From contig JAPKMW010000141.1 of assembly GCA_026645575.1 (NCBI GenBank), forward strand, positions 1-22,701: a DNA stretch of 22,701 nucleotides, in the 5' to 3' direction. Below, one piece after another: positions 8,676-18,100 of this stretch. Numbering within the stretch: position 1 is the first letter of the stretch; each line of letters begins with the position of its first letter. The notes beneath the pieces were generated by a model that had not been told where the DNA came from, ran no database searches, and saw only the letters and a program-made list of their open reading frames with translations. Origin of the DNA: Caldilineaceae bacterium. Lineage in GTDB: Bacteria; Chloroflexota; Anaerolineae; Caldilineales; Caldilineaceae. The position numbers and the translations under genes were made by a program.

Positions 8676-9077
8676 ATGCGCTACTTGGTAAAAGCACGGG
8701 TAAAACCGGAACAAGCGGAAAAATTACGCCAAGCCATTGCCCGCCGCACGTTGGGACGTGGCTCGGTGGCCGGGGGCGAATATTTGCGTAATATGGCTGA
8801 AGCGCGGGCGTTAGAGGACGGCACCGTCCGTTGGGTTGAAGTCTGCTATTGCTATACGCCGTTGGAAGAAGAGCAGCCTTATTGGGAAGAGTATTTTGAG
8901 TTGCTCAGTATCAAAAACGCTCATGACCGGGCGCACTGCAAGGATCTCAACGGCACAGAGCCGTGGGCTTGTTCAGATTGCGATTGTACAGCACGTTTAG
9001 AACAGACGCTGGCAACCTGCGGCGAACCTTTCTTGCAAAAGCTTGCGCAGGAACCCGGTAATCGTAGCCGGCTATAA
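8676..9077 (+). CDS. hypothetical Cys-rich protein
   Basis: I do not recognise this 133-aa protein. It starts with a beta-alpha pattern (MRYLVKARVK, then PEQAEKLRQAIARRT), as in small alpha/beta-barrel or ferredoxin-like folds. Its middle is acidic and aromatic (PLEEEQPYWEEYFELL). The end is rich in potential metal ligands: C57, C59, H83, H87, C88, then a CxxCxC cluster at 99-104 and C115. There is no signal peptide or membrane segment, so it is probably cytoplasmic. AGGA lies 7 nt before the ATG. It follows the dehydratase large subunit in the same direction but across the 135-bp palindrome, so co-transcription is uncertain. A metal- or Fe-S-binding accessory role is a guess from the cysteines only. 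Confidence 0.75.
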   Translation: MRYLVKARVKPEQAEKLRQAIARRTLGRGSVAGGEYLRNMAEARALEDGTVRWVEVCYCYTPLEEEQPYWEEYFELLSIKNAHDRAHCKDLNGTEPWACSDCDCTARLEQTLATCGEPFLQKLAQEPGNRSRL

Positions 9078-9095
9078 AAGACCTTGGTGATTCAA

Positions 9096-9125
9096 TTGAC
9101 GCGTTTTGCCGGCCTATGGTATGAT
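9096..9125 (+). promoter_or_regulatory. sigma70-type promoter of the Uma2-aac(3) pair
   Basis: TTGACG (9096-9101), an 18-bp spacer, then TATGAT (9120-9125). Transcription should start near 9132, leaving a short leader with GGAGG 8 nt before the ATG at 9163. It rules out the upstream TTG at 9106, which lies inside the promoter. Confidence 0.7.
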
Positions 9126-9162
9126 GGGCCTTATCAACACGCTTGGTTTGGAGGGCGCAAGG

Positions 9163-10071
9163 ATGACGATCAAAGTTCCTATTCCAGTAGAACAACCGCT
9201 TCCGTATAATCAGTGTAAAGCGTATACAATTGCCGGCGTCAACGGACATGGCGCGATGCATCAATCCTATGTCGAACCACAGTCGGAGGCTGGGCGCTGG
9301 GTTTCAGAAGCCGATTACTGGGCGGACTACTACGATCGTTCTGATTTCCACTATGAATGGAACAACGGCATCCTGGAGGAGAAGCCCGTGCCCGACTTTG
9401 CACAAGTTCTTGTCTACGATTGGTTTCAAGCGCTACTACGCTGGTATCTCGAAGTAAATCCCATTGTCAAGATGATTTTTTTGGAGATGGGCTTTCGGTT
9501 GGCGACAGCCCAGCACACCAGCGTCCGTAAACCTGATCTCTTTCTGATTCGCCATGACAACCCAGTCCCGCTGGACGACGACGATTACGCCTATCCAGGT
9601 ATCGCTGATCTCTGCGTTGAATCGATCTCTGATTCTGGCAAAAAGGAGATTGAACGCGATACCAAGACCAAAAAGGGCGAATATCAAGGCGTTGGCGTCC
9701 ACGAGTATTACATTTTGGATGCCCGTAAGCGCTATACAACCTTTTACCGGCGCAATGCTACCGGCGATTACGCACCAATCCAGCCCGATGCCAATGGCGT
9801 AATTGAATCTACTGTGCTGCCTGGCTTTCGCTTCCGTATCACCGATCTCTACCGACGCCCCTCTATCCTAGAGATGGCGGCGGACCCGGTCTATCAACAC
9901 TTTGTCATGGTCGATTATCAAGTCGAACGCCAACGCGCCGAGCAGGAACACCAACGCGCCGAACAGGAACGCCAACGCGCCGAAGCGGCGGAGGCCGCGG
10001 CGCAACACGAACGGCTGCGGGCTGAACAACTAGCTGCCAAGTTACGTGCGTTGGGCATTGAGGAAAACTGA
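9163..10071 (+). CDS. Uma2 family (PD-(D/E)XK nuclease-fold) protein with coiled-coil tail
   Basis: This 302-aa protein belongs to the Uma2/DUF820 family, common in cyanobacteria and Chloroflexota. The family has the restriction-endonuclease fold but no proven biological role. Seen: E65 in [13 protein letters not shown]124-D125 in [10 protein letters not shown]153 in [27 protein letters not shown], with K170/K171 and Y174; then [13 protein letters not shown]. These form the PD...ExS...K..Y pattern, so the active site looks intact. Residues ~255-295 form a charged coiled coil built of RAEQE(R/H)Q units, a frequent Uma2 ending. Start 9163 was chosen because GGAGG is correctly placed after the promoter. 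Its stop at 10069-10071 abuts the start of the acetyltransferase gene, so the two are probably one transcript. A defence or DNA-processing role is possible but unsupported here. Confidence 0.85.
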   Translation: MTIKVPIPVEQPLPYNQCKAYTIAGVNGHGAMHQSYVEPQSEAGRWVSEADYWADYYDRSDFHYEWNNGILEEKPVPDFAQVLVYDWFQALLRWYLEVNPIVKMIFLEMGFRLATAQHTSVRKPDLFLIRHDNPVPLDDDDYAYPGIADLCVESISDSGKKEIERDTKTKKGEYQGVGVHEYYILDARKRYTTFYRRNATGDYAPIQPDANGVIESTVLPGFRFRITDLYRRPSILEMAADPVYQHFVMVDYQVERQRAEQEHQRAEQERQRAEAAEAAAQHERLRAEQLAAKLRALGIEEN

Positions 10072-10072
10072 G

Positions 10073-10876
10073 TTGACCGCAGCCGAATTACCCCTTCCAC
10101 CAACCGTTTCTTCCTTGTTAGCCGATCTGCGTACGTTGGGCATCGAACCCGGCATGACCTTGCTTGTCCACTCCTCCCTCAGCGCCATTGCCGATTGGGT
10201 GGTTGGCGGCGCGTCAGCAGTGATTTTGGCATTGGAAGCCGCGATCGGGCCGGAAGGCACGCTGGTCATGCCAACGCAGAGCGGCGAACTCTCCGACCCC
10301 GCCAACTGGCAACATCCGCCGGTGCCACCCCACTGGTGGGAGTTGATCCGCCAGGAGATGCCACCCTTTCGCCCCGACTTGACGGAAACTCGCGAGATGG
10401 GACGCATCCCCGAAACCTTTCGCAAACAGGAAGGCGTCTTGCGCAGCAACCATCCGCAGACCTCCTTTGCCGCTTGGGGACAACATGCCCATAGGACGAT
10501 GACCGGTCATATTTTGGGGGAAGGATTGGGCGAACGCTCACCCCTGGCGCGGATTTATGATCTGGCCGGTTCTGTTCTTCTGCTGGGCATTGGGCATGAG
10601 CGCAATACGTCGCTCCACCTAGCCGAATATCGCGCAACCTTTCCTGGTAAACGCTTCGTTCCCACCGCTGCCCCCCTCCTGGTCGATGGGGAACGCCAAT
10701 GGGTCACGTTTCAGGAGCTGGATTTCAATGAGGAAGATTTTCCCCAAATCGGCGCCGCCTTTGCCGAAGCGACCGGCCTGGTGCGTCAAGGCAAGGTCGG
10801 TCAGGCAACCGCACTGCTCATGCCCCAGCGCCCGCTGGTTGACTTTGCCGTAGGGTGGATGGAGAAGAATCGATAA
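10073..10876 (+). CDS. AAC(3) family aminoglycoside N3-acetyltransferase-like protein
   Basis: The 267-aa protein matches the Antibiotic_NAT family, whose members acetylate the 3-amino group of aminoglycosides; many environmental homologues have other or unknown substrates. Seen: VHSSL at 32-36, [24 protein letters not shown] at 125-136 and [15 protein letters not shown] at 171-185, all standard family motifs. No ATG is available at the right place. I choose TTG at 10073, one base after the Uma2 stop, because AGGA lies 8 nt upstream and the reading [27 protein letters not shown] fits the family's usual length. GTG at 10046, inside the Uma2 gene, is the alternative. Resistance activity cannot be inferred from sequence alone. 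Confidence 0.85.
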   Translation: MTAAELPLPPTVSSLLADLRTLGIEPGMTLLVHSSLSAIADWVVGGASAVILALEAAIGPEGTLVMPTQSGELSDPANWQHPPVPPHWWELIRQEMPPFRPDLTETREMGRIPETFRKQEGVLRSNHPQTSFAAWGQHAHRTMTGHILGEGLGERSPLARIYDLAGSVLLLGIGHERNTSLHLAEYRATFPGKRFVPTAAPLLVDGERQWVTFQELDFNEEDFPQIGAAFAEATGLVRQGKVGQATALLMPQRPLVDFAVGWMEKNR

Positions 10877-11198
10877 AGGAGTAAGCTACAGAAGAGAATG
10901 AGATTGAAAGATTACATAACCAAATCTCTCAATCTCTTTCTCTCACATTCTCTGCAACAAGCCGCTCTCTTGTAACCACAACTCTCCACTTTGTTAATAA
11001 GATTACCGCCACAACGCCGTAATTCTGGTTAGCTGAAAGACCAAGCTGTGTTTGTCACCCCATTGACAACCGGCCCCGCAAATGGCATAATCAACTTGAA
11101 ACCGCACCCTAGCGGTCAACCCAACTACGTCTATCGATCCGCTTGGGTCGAACATTTCCGGTAGCTTGCTCGAATCAAATAATAAGCGACTCCCATCT
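10877..11198 (+). promoter_or_regulatory. intergenic region with near-consensus promoter for the Rpn gene
   Basis: Apart from hairpin copy B, this 322-bp stretch holds an almost perfect promoter: TTGACA (11063-11068), a 17-bp spacer, and CATAAT (11086-11091). It leaves a leader of about 100 nt before the ATG at 11199. No Shine-Dalgarno sequence is evident near that ATG. A small ACCGC...GCGGT hairpin lies early in the leader. Nothing else is recognisable. Confidence 0.65.
10893..10953 (+). repeat. 3'-end hairpin, copy B of the AATCTCTCAATCTC family
   Basis: The left arm AGAGAATG + AGATTGAAAGATT (10893-10913) pairs imperfectly with 10923-10953. The right arm carries about ten extra bases. Its AATCTCTCAATCTCTTT segment agrees with copy A at 21 of 22 positions over the longer common block. 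It begins 17 nt after the acetyltransferase stop and may end that transcript, though no clear T-run follows. Confidence 0.65.
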
Positions 11199-12050
11199 AT
11201 GTCACGTTATATTGATCCCAAAACTGATTTTGGCTTCAAACGGCTTTTTGCGCAGGAAGATAGCAAGGATATTCTCAAACAGTTTTTGTTTGATGTCCTC
11301 AAGCTGACGCATCCAATTGAAGAACTGACCTACATCCCCAACGAGCAATTGCCCCAAGGTGCAGATGAACGCATTGGCGTCTACGATGTTTATTGCAAAG
11401 ATGTTATCGGCCAGCGTTTCATTGTCGAAATGCAGCGCGCCAACCAGACCTTTATTCGCGACCGCGTCCTCTACTACAGCACCTTCCCCATTATCCACCA
11501 GGCCAAGAAGGGAACAAGTTGGCAATTTGAACTGATGCCGATCTACTGTATTGCCATTGTGAACTTTAGCATCGATACAGACGGGGGGTATCTGCGGCGG
11601 GTGCAATTGATGGATACGAACGCCAAAACGGTCTTCTATGATAAGTTGAGTTATGTCTATATCGAATTGCCAAAATTCGATAAGGCCATCCACGAAGTCA
11701 GCAGCGAAGCGGACAAATGGATCTATTTGCTGAAAAATATGCCGGAGTTACAGGACATTCCGGCTGAACTGGCAAACGAACCCTTCACCCATGCCTTTGA
11801 AATGGCCGAACAATCGGCGCTTTCCCCACGTGAGCGGCTACTCTATGAAGCCAGCCTTAAAAGTGCGCGCGACACCTATGCCGAAATCATGACGGCGCGC
11901 CAGGAAGGTCGCGAAGAAGGTCGTGAAGAAGGCATTGAAGAAGGTCGCCGCACCATCGCCCGGTCGATGTTTACGCGCGGCTTGGATATAAAACTCATCG
12001 CTGAACTTACCGAATTACCCGAAGACGAGTTGCGTGGCTTCCTCCTCTAG
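11199..12050 (+). CDS. Rpn family PD-(D/E)XK nuclease / putative transposase
   Basis: This 283-aa member of the Rpn/PD-(D/E)XK transposase-like family has relatives (RpnA-E of E. coli) that are DNA nucleases promoting RecA-independent recombination. Seen: the family opening MSRYIDPKTDFGFKRLF; the catalytic strand pair with D63 (GVYDVYCKD) and E77 in FIVEMQR; then FIRDRVLYYSTFPI and PIYCIAIVNF. Near the end are the typical GREEGREEGIEEGRR repeats (~236-250), encoded by near-identical 12-bp units, and a helical tail (GLDIKLIAELTELPEDELRGFL). The start at 11199 is set by the conserved opening; an upstream in-frame start at 11166 adds unrelated residues. The gene has its own strong promoter, so it is probably an independent unit. 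Confidence 0.9.
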   Translation: MSRYIDPKTDFGFKRLFAQEDSKDILKQFLFDVLKLTHPIEELTYIPNEQLPQGADERIGVYDVYCKDVIGQRFIVEMQRANQTFIRDRVLYYSTFPIIHQAKKGTSWQFELMPIYCIAIVNFSIDTDGGYLRRVQLMDTNAKTVFYDKLSYVYIELPKFDKAIHEVSSEADKWIYLLKNMPELQDIPAELANEPFTHAFEMAEQSALSPRERLLYEASLKSARDTYAEIMTARQEGREEGREEGIEEGRRTIARSMFTRGLDIKLIAELTELPEDELRGFLL

Positions 12051-12094
12051 ACCCCAGCCAAACGATATAACAAACGGTGACGTTTGGCCGGTTC

Positions 12095-12165
12095 ACGCAA
12101 CACTTGTCCTGTAAGGACGTATCACGCAACACATATCACGTACCACGTATCATGTACCACGTCGT
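12095..12165. repeat. degenerate CACG(T/C)A short repeats
   Basis: The gap between the Rpn and subtilase genes is dominated by degenerate repetition of ATCACGCAACAC and GTACCACGT (the latter at 12139 and 12154). Just before it is a CAAACG-GTGA-CGTTTG hairpin (12071-12086), and GTCC-TGTAA-GGAC follows. No clear promoter for the subtilase gene can be picked out here. Confidence 0.5.
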
Positions 12166-12195
12166 GTCGGAATCATAGTTGAAGGAGAAACGCTC

Positions 12196-15100
12196 ATGAG
12201 ATGGTCAGGGATACTACTAAAGGTCTCCCTCTTGTTGGTGCTGGTAGCCCAGGCGCTCTTGCTACCACAGAGTAGTGTGACCTTTGCCCAGAACGATGAA
12301 CTAAAACCGGCCTCTGTCCCTGGCCAGTTGATCATCGGTTTCCGCCCCAATGTTAGCAAAGAGCAGATTGCTGACTTCTATGCCACCTACGGTCTGGCTG
12401 AGAAGGAAGACCTGGCGATCAATGCCGCCGTGACGGAAGAACGCCAACGGCTCGCCAGCGTCCAGGTGGATGTCACCGACTCATTGATGCAACTGCTCAA
12501 AAGCGACCCGCGGGTGCGCTATGTCGAGCCGAACTATCTGGTGCATATTGCCCGCACGCCCGATGATCCCGATTTTGATAAACTGTGGGGCTTGCGCAAC
12601 ACCGGTCAGACCGGCGGCACCAACGGCGCCGACGTGGATGCCTCCGCCGCCTGGGATATTTCCACTGGCTCCAAAGATGTGATCATCGCCGTCATCGACA
12701 CCGGCATCGACTATAACCATGAAGACCTGGCCGCCAACATGTGGGTCAACACCAAAGAGTGTCCCGAAGGCTTTGGCAAATGCAAGGCCAACGGTCAGGA
12801 CGAAGACGCCAACGGCTATGTTGATGACTTCTACGGCGCCAACACCATCAACGACACCGGCGAGATCATGGACGACTACGGCCACGGCACCCACGTCGCC
12901 GGCACCATTGGCGGCGTCGGCAACAATGGCACGGGCGTCGTTGGCGTCAACTGGAATATTCGCATGTTGGGCTGTAAATTCCTCAGCGCCAGCGGCAGTG
13001 GCACCACCGCCAACGCCGTCAAATGCTTTAATTACATCACCGAACTCAAAGAAAAACAGGGCTACAACATCGTCCTCACCAACAATAGTTGGGGGGGTGG
13101 TTCGGCCTCGGAGGCGCTGATTGAAGCGATGGGCGGCGCCAATGCGCCGATCCATGTTTGCGCCGCCGGCAACAGCAACACCAATCGCATTCACTACCCG
13201 GCTGGTTATGAGCTGGACAATATCATCTCTGTGGCCGCCACCGACCATGAGGATCTCTACGCCAGCTTCTCCAACTGGGGGACCGACTGGGTAGACTTTG
13301 CCGCCCCTGGTGTAGATACCTTCTCGACGGTGCCGACTGGTTCGTGCGCCATGTGTGATTCCAGTGGCTATCGCAGCGCCAGCGGCACCTCCATGGCGAC
13401 GCCCCATGCCGCCGGCGCCGCCGCCTTGCTTTGGGCCAAATACCCGACCCTGACCAACGAACAGGTCAAAGGCCGCCTGCTCTCCGGCGCCGACCCGATG
13501 ACCGACATGACCAAGCCGACCTTGAGCAACGCCCGCCTCAACCTGCTCAACGCCATGGAAGAGGATCTGACGCCACCGGCGCCCATCACCAACCTGACCG
13601 TGGCTGGCGTTCTCATGACCCAGGTGCAATTCACCTGGACCGCCCCTGGCGATGATGGCTTGCAAGGCGCGGCCAACGGCTATGACATCCGCTATTCCAC
13701 CAGCGCCATCTCTGACGCCACTTGGGACGATGCCACGCCAGTCGAGGGCGAGCCGATCCCGCAGCCCGCCGGCAGCGCCGAAAGCTTCACCGTCACCGGC
13801 CTGCAACCGGCCACCACCTACTACTTTGCCATGAAGGCCGTGGACAACGTCGGCAATGTCTCGGAAATCTCCAACATCGTCGTGGTCGCCACCAGCGCCG
13901 GTACGATTGTCTTTGAAGATGACATGGAAAACGGCGCCGGCAGTTGGCAGACCGACAGCGCCACCTCCCTCTGGCATCTGTCCGAATTGCGCGCCAACAG
14001 CCCCACCCATGCCTGGTACTATGGCCAGGAAGCCACGCGCAACTATGACACCGGCGCGGCCAACCGCGGCACGCTCACCTCGCCGGCCATCAACCTGGTC
14101 GATGCCGACGAAGTGATGTTGACCTTCTACGAATGGAGCCAGTTACAGACCAACGAAGAGTTCGACCGCACCCGCGTCCAGGTCTCGACCGACGGCGAAA
14201 GCTGGCAGACGGTCTTTGAATCCCACGGCACCGAAGACGCCTGGGTCAAACGCACCGTCAGCCTCACGCCCTATATCCAACGGAGCGGCGCCGTTTATGT
14301 GCGCTTCTGGTTTGATACCGTGAATGACCGCTTCAACAACTTTGAAGGCTGGTATGTCGATGATGTCCAGGTGCAGGTTGCCAAACTGGCCCGCCCCGGT
14401 GAAGAACAGCCGATGGCGAACCTGGTCGTGCGCAGTGAAAACGTGGGCTTCAACCCGGCAAACCCCGTCGATGGCGATCAGGTTACGATTCATACTGTCG
14501 TCCTCAACGATGGCCGTGACGAAGCCAACGATGTTGCCGTCTACGTGGCCGATGTCACCAGTGGCGAACCCGTGCCGATTGGTCAACCCCAGACCATTTC
14601 AACCATTCCCGCCGGTGGTAGTGGCGCCGTTGATGTTGTTTATGACGCTACGGGCAAAACCGGCGAACGCAAGATCCAGGTGGTGGTCGATCCGAGCAAC
14701 TTTGTGCCGGAGGTGAGCAACACCGACAACAGCGCCGAAGCAACGCTGGTCGTCGCGCCGCGACCGGCGGCCAACCTGGGCATTGAAGCCGCCAACATCG
14801 GCTTTGACCCGGCCCCCGCCAGCCCTGGCGACCAAGTGACCGTCTACGCCACCATCCGCAACGATGGCGGCGCCGACGCCACCGATGTCCAGGTGCAAAT
14901 TGCCGACAGCACCGGCACCGGCATGATTCCGATTGGCGCCCTCCAGGTCATCGATGTCATTCCCGCCGGTGGCAGCGCCACGCTGCAAGTCACCTACGAT
15001 ACGGCCGGTCTCAGCGGCGATCGCGACATTAGCGTCACCGTCGATCCCAACAACATCATGGCCGAACCGAGCGAGAGCGACAACACGGCAGAAAAGCGGT

Positions 15101-18100
15101 TGAGTCTGATTCCACCCTCGGCGCCCAACCTGGTGATGCTCAAGACCAACATCGGCTTCCAACCGCTCAATCCGGCGGAAGGCACCGTTGTCACCTTGCG
15201 CGCCACCGTTCTCAACGACGGCAACACCGAGGCGCGCGATGTGCTGGTGCAATTTGTCGATGGCACCAACAACGCCGCCGCCCCCATCGGCGAACAGCAG
15301 ACCATTGAAGTCATCCCCGCTGGCGGCAGCGCCATTGCCGAAACCACCTATGACACGACGAACAAGCCTGGGGATCGGAAGATCAAGGTGGTGGTCGATC
15401 CACACAACTTCCTGGCCGAACCCAAAGAGACCGACAACACCAGCGAAGAGACGCTCAAGGTCGCCATGTTGCCGACCGCCAATCTCTCGGTGCAGGCGGC
15501 CAACATCGGCTTTAACCCGACCGAACCGCTGGTGGGTCAGGCGATCACCGTCTACGCCACCATTGTCAACAACGGCAACGCCGACGCCGGCGCAACCATT
15601 GTGCAATTTGTCGATGCCACAGACGGTGGCATCACCCCGATTGGCGACAAACAGGAGATTGAGTCGATTCCCGCTGGTGGCAGCAGCACGGTGCAAGTGA
15701 CCTATACGCCGCCCAGCACTCCTGGCGAACGGGTGATCCAGGTGGTGGTTGACCCCGGCAACGCTGTCCGCGAAACCGACGAGTTGGACAACACCGTCAA
15801 GAAGAGCGTGCGCATCCAACCGCCGCCGCTGGCAAACCTGACCATCCTGCCCAGCAACATCGACTTCAACCCCGCCGAGCCGACCGACAGCGCCGACGTG
15901 ATGCTGCGTGCGGTGATCCTAAACAACGGCGCCGTCGATGCCCACCGCGTTCTTGTCCAGTTTATCGACATGACCACCGGCGTCGCCACCCCGATTGGCG
16001 GCGAACAGTTTATCGACCTGATCCCGCTCGGTGGCAGCGCCGAGGTGCAGGCGACGCTCACCCTCAAGGGCGAAGTGAAAGACCGCAAGATCCAGGTGCA
16101 GGTCGATTCCAACAACCTGATCCCCGAAAGCAACGAGCGGGACAACAACGCCAGCAAGACGCTGCCCGTCACCGCGTCGCCGCTGCCCAACCTCAAGGTG
16201 ATGGCCGAGACGGTCGGCTTTGCACCCAGTCATCCGAAACAGGGCGATGTCGTCACCTTGACCGCCGTCGTCCTCAACAATGGCGCCATTGCGGCCGAGA
16301 AGGTCGTTGTGCAATTTGCCGACATTAGCACCGGTCGTCCGTTGCCCATCGGCGAACAGCAGACCATCGACCTGATCCCCGCCGGCAGCAGCGGCATGGT
16401 GCAAGTGACCTTTGACACCAGCGCCCTGGCCGCCCCCGCCACCGGCCCCGGCCAACGCCGGATTCGCGTCACGGTCGATCCCAGCAACTTTATCCGTGAG
16501 TTGGACGAAATCGACAACAAAGACACGGCTACCCTGACCATTGCCCCGCCCACGGCGCCCAACCTGGTGGTGCAGGCCGAAAACATCGGCTTTGCGCCGC
16601 CCAACCCGCGCAATGGCGACGCCGTCAGCGTGACCGTCACCATTCTCAACAGCGGGCCGCTCGACGCCGGCGAAGTGCTGGTGCAATTTGTCGATGTCAC
16701 CGATGGCGCGATGACGCCGGTGGGGGCCAAACAGACCATCACCTCGATCCCCGGTGGCGGCAGTGCCACGGCCCATGTCACCTACGACACCACCGACAAA
16801 GAAGGCGCTCGCAAGATCCAGGTGCTGGTCGATCCCCACACCATGATCCCGGAGAGCAGCGAAAATGACAACAGCGCCATCCAGACCCTGAATGTCAATC
16901 GCGCCCCAGCGCCCAACCTGGTGGTGCAGCTAACCAACATCGGCGTCAACCCCATCTTGCCCAATGAAGGCGACACCGTGACCTTGCGCGCCACTGTTCT
17001 TAATAATGGCGAGATCGATGCCGAGGAGGTCTCGGTGCAATTTATCGATGTCACCGACAAAAGCCCCGTCCCGGTGGGCGCCAACCAGACCATCCCGCTC
17101 ATCCCGGCGGGGGGCAGCGGTGTGGTCGAAGCAACCTATGACACCACCGGCAAAGTGACCGGCACGCAACGGGTGCGCAAGATCCAGGTCGTCGCCGACC
17201 ACAACAACCTGGTGGTGGAAGGCAACGAGAATGACAACAGCGCCACCCAAAATGTGACCATTGCCCCGTTGGCCGCGCCCAACCTGATGCTCCAGGTGAG
17301 CAACATCGGCTTTGACCCGGCGCAACCTAATCCGGGCGATCAAGTGACCGTCTACGCCACCGTAATCAACAACGGCACGGCGGACGCCACCAACGTCATC
17401 GTCCAACTGATCGACGCCACCAACAGCAGCGCCACCAGCCCCATTGGCCAGCCGCAGACCATCGAAGCGATCCCGGCCGGCGGCAGCGGCTTGGTGCAAC
17501 TGGTCTACGACACCACCAACAAGAGCGGGGATCGCAAGATCCAGGCGATCATCGACCCCAACAACTTTATCCGTGAGACCTCGGAGACCGACAACACTGG
17601 CACCAAAACGCTGACGCTTGTGCCGCAGTCGGCGCCCAACCTGGTCATGAGTACGGCGAACCTGATCTTTGCTCCGGCCCACCCGCGTGACGGCGAACCG
17701 ACCCTCTTGCGGGCGCTGGTCATCAACGACGGCAACGCCATTGCCAGCAACGTGGTTGTCCAATTCCTGGATGTCACTGATAGTGCCAAGAGCATCACCA
17801 TCGGTCAGCCCCAGGTGATCGACTCGATTGCCGTCGGCGGCAGCGGTATCGCCCAGGTGAGCTACAGTACGGCTGGGCTGGTCGGCGATCGCAAGATCAA
17901 GATTGTGGTTGACCCCAACAACTTTATTGTTGAATCCAAGGAGACCGACAATCAGGTCGCCAGCAAGACGCTGACCGTGGCCGCGGCCGCTGGCGTGAAC
18001 CTGACCATGTACGCCGGCAACATCGGCTTCAACCCCCGTCAACCCGTCGAGGGCGACCGCATTGCCGTCCAGGCCGTGGTGCTGAATCATGGCGTACGCG

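Noticed and set aside
8498..8791. 97-codon plus-strand frame
   Set aside because: It runs through the large palindrome and overlaps the well-supported 133-aa gene.
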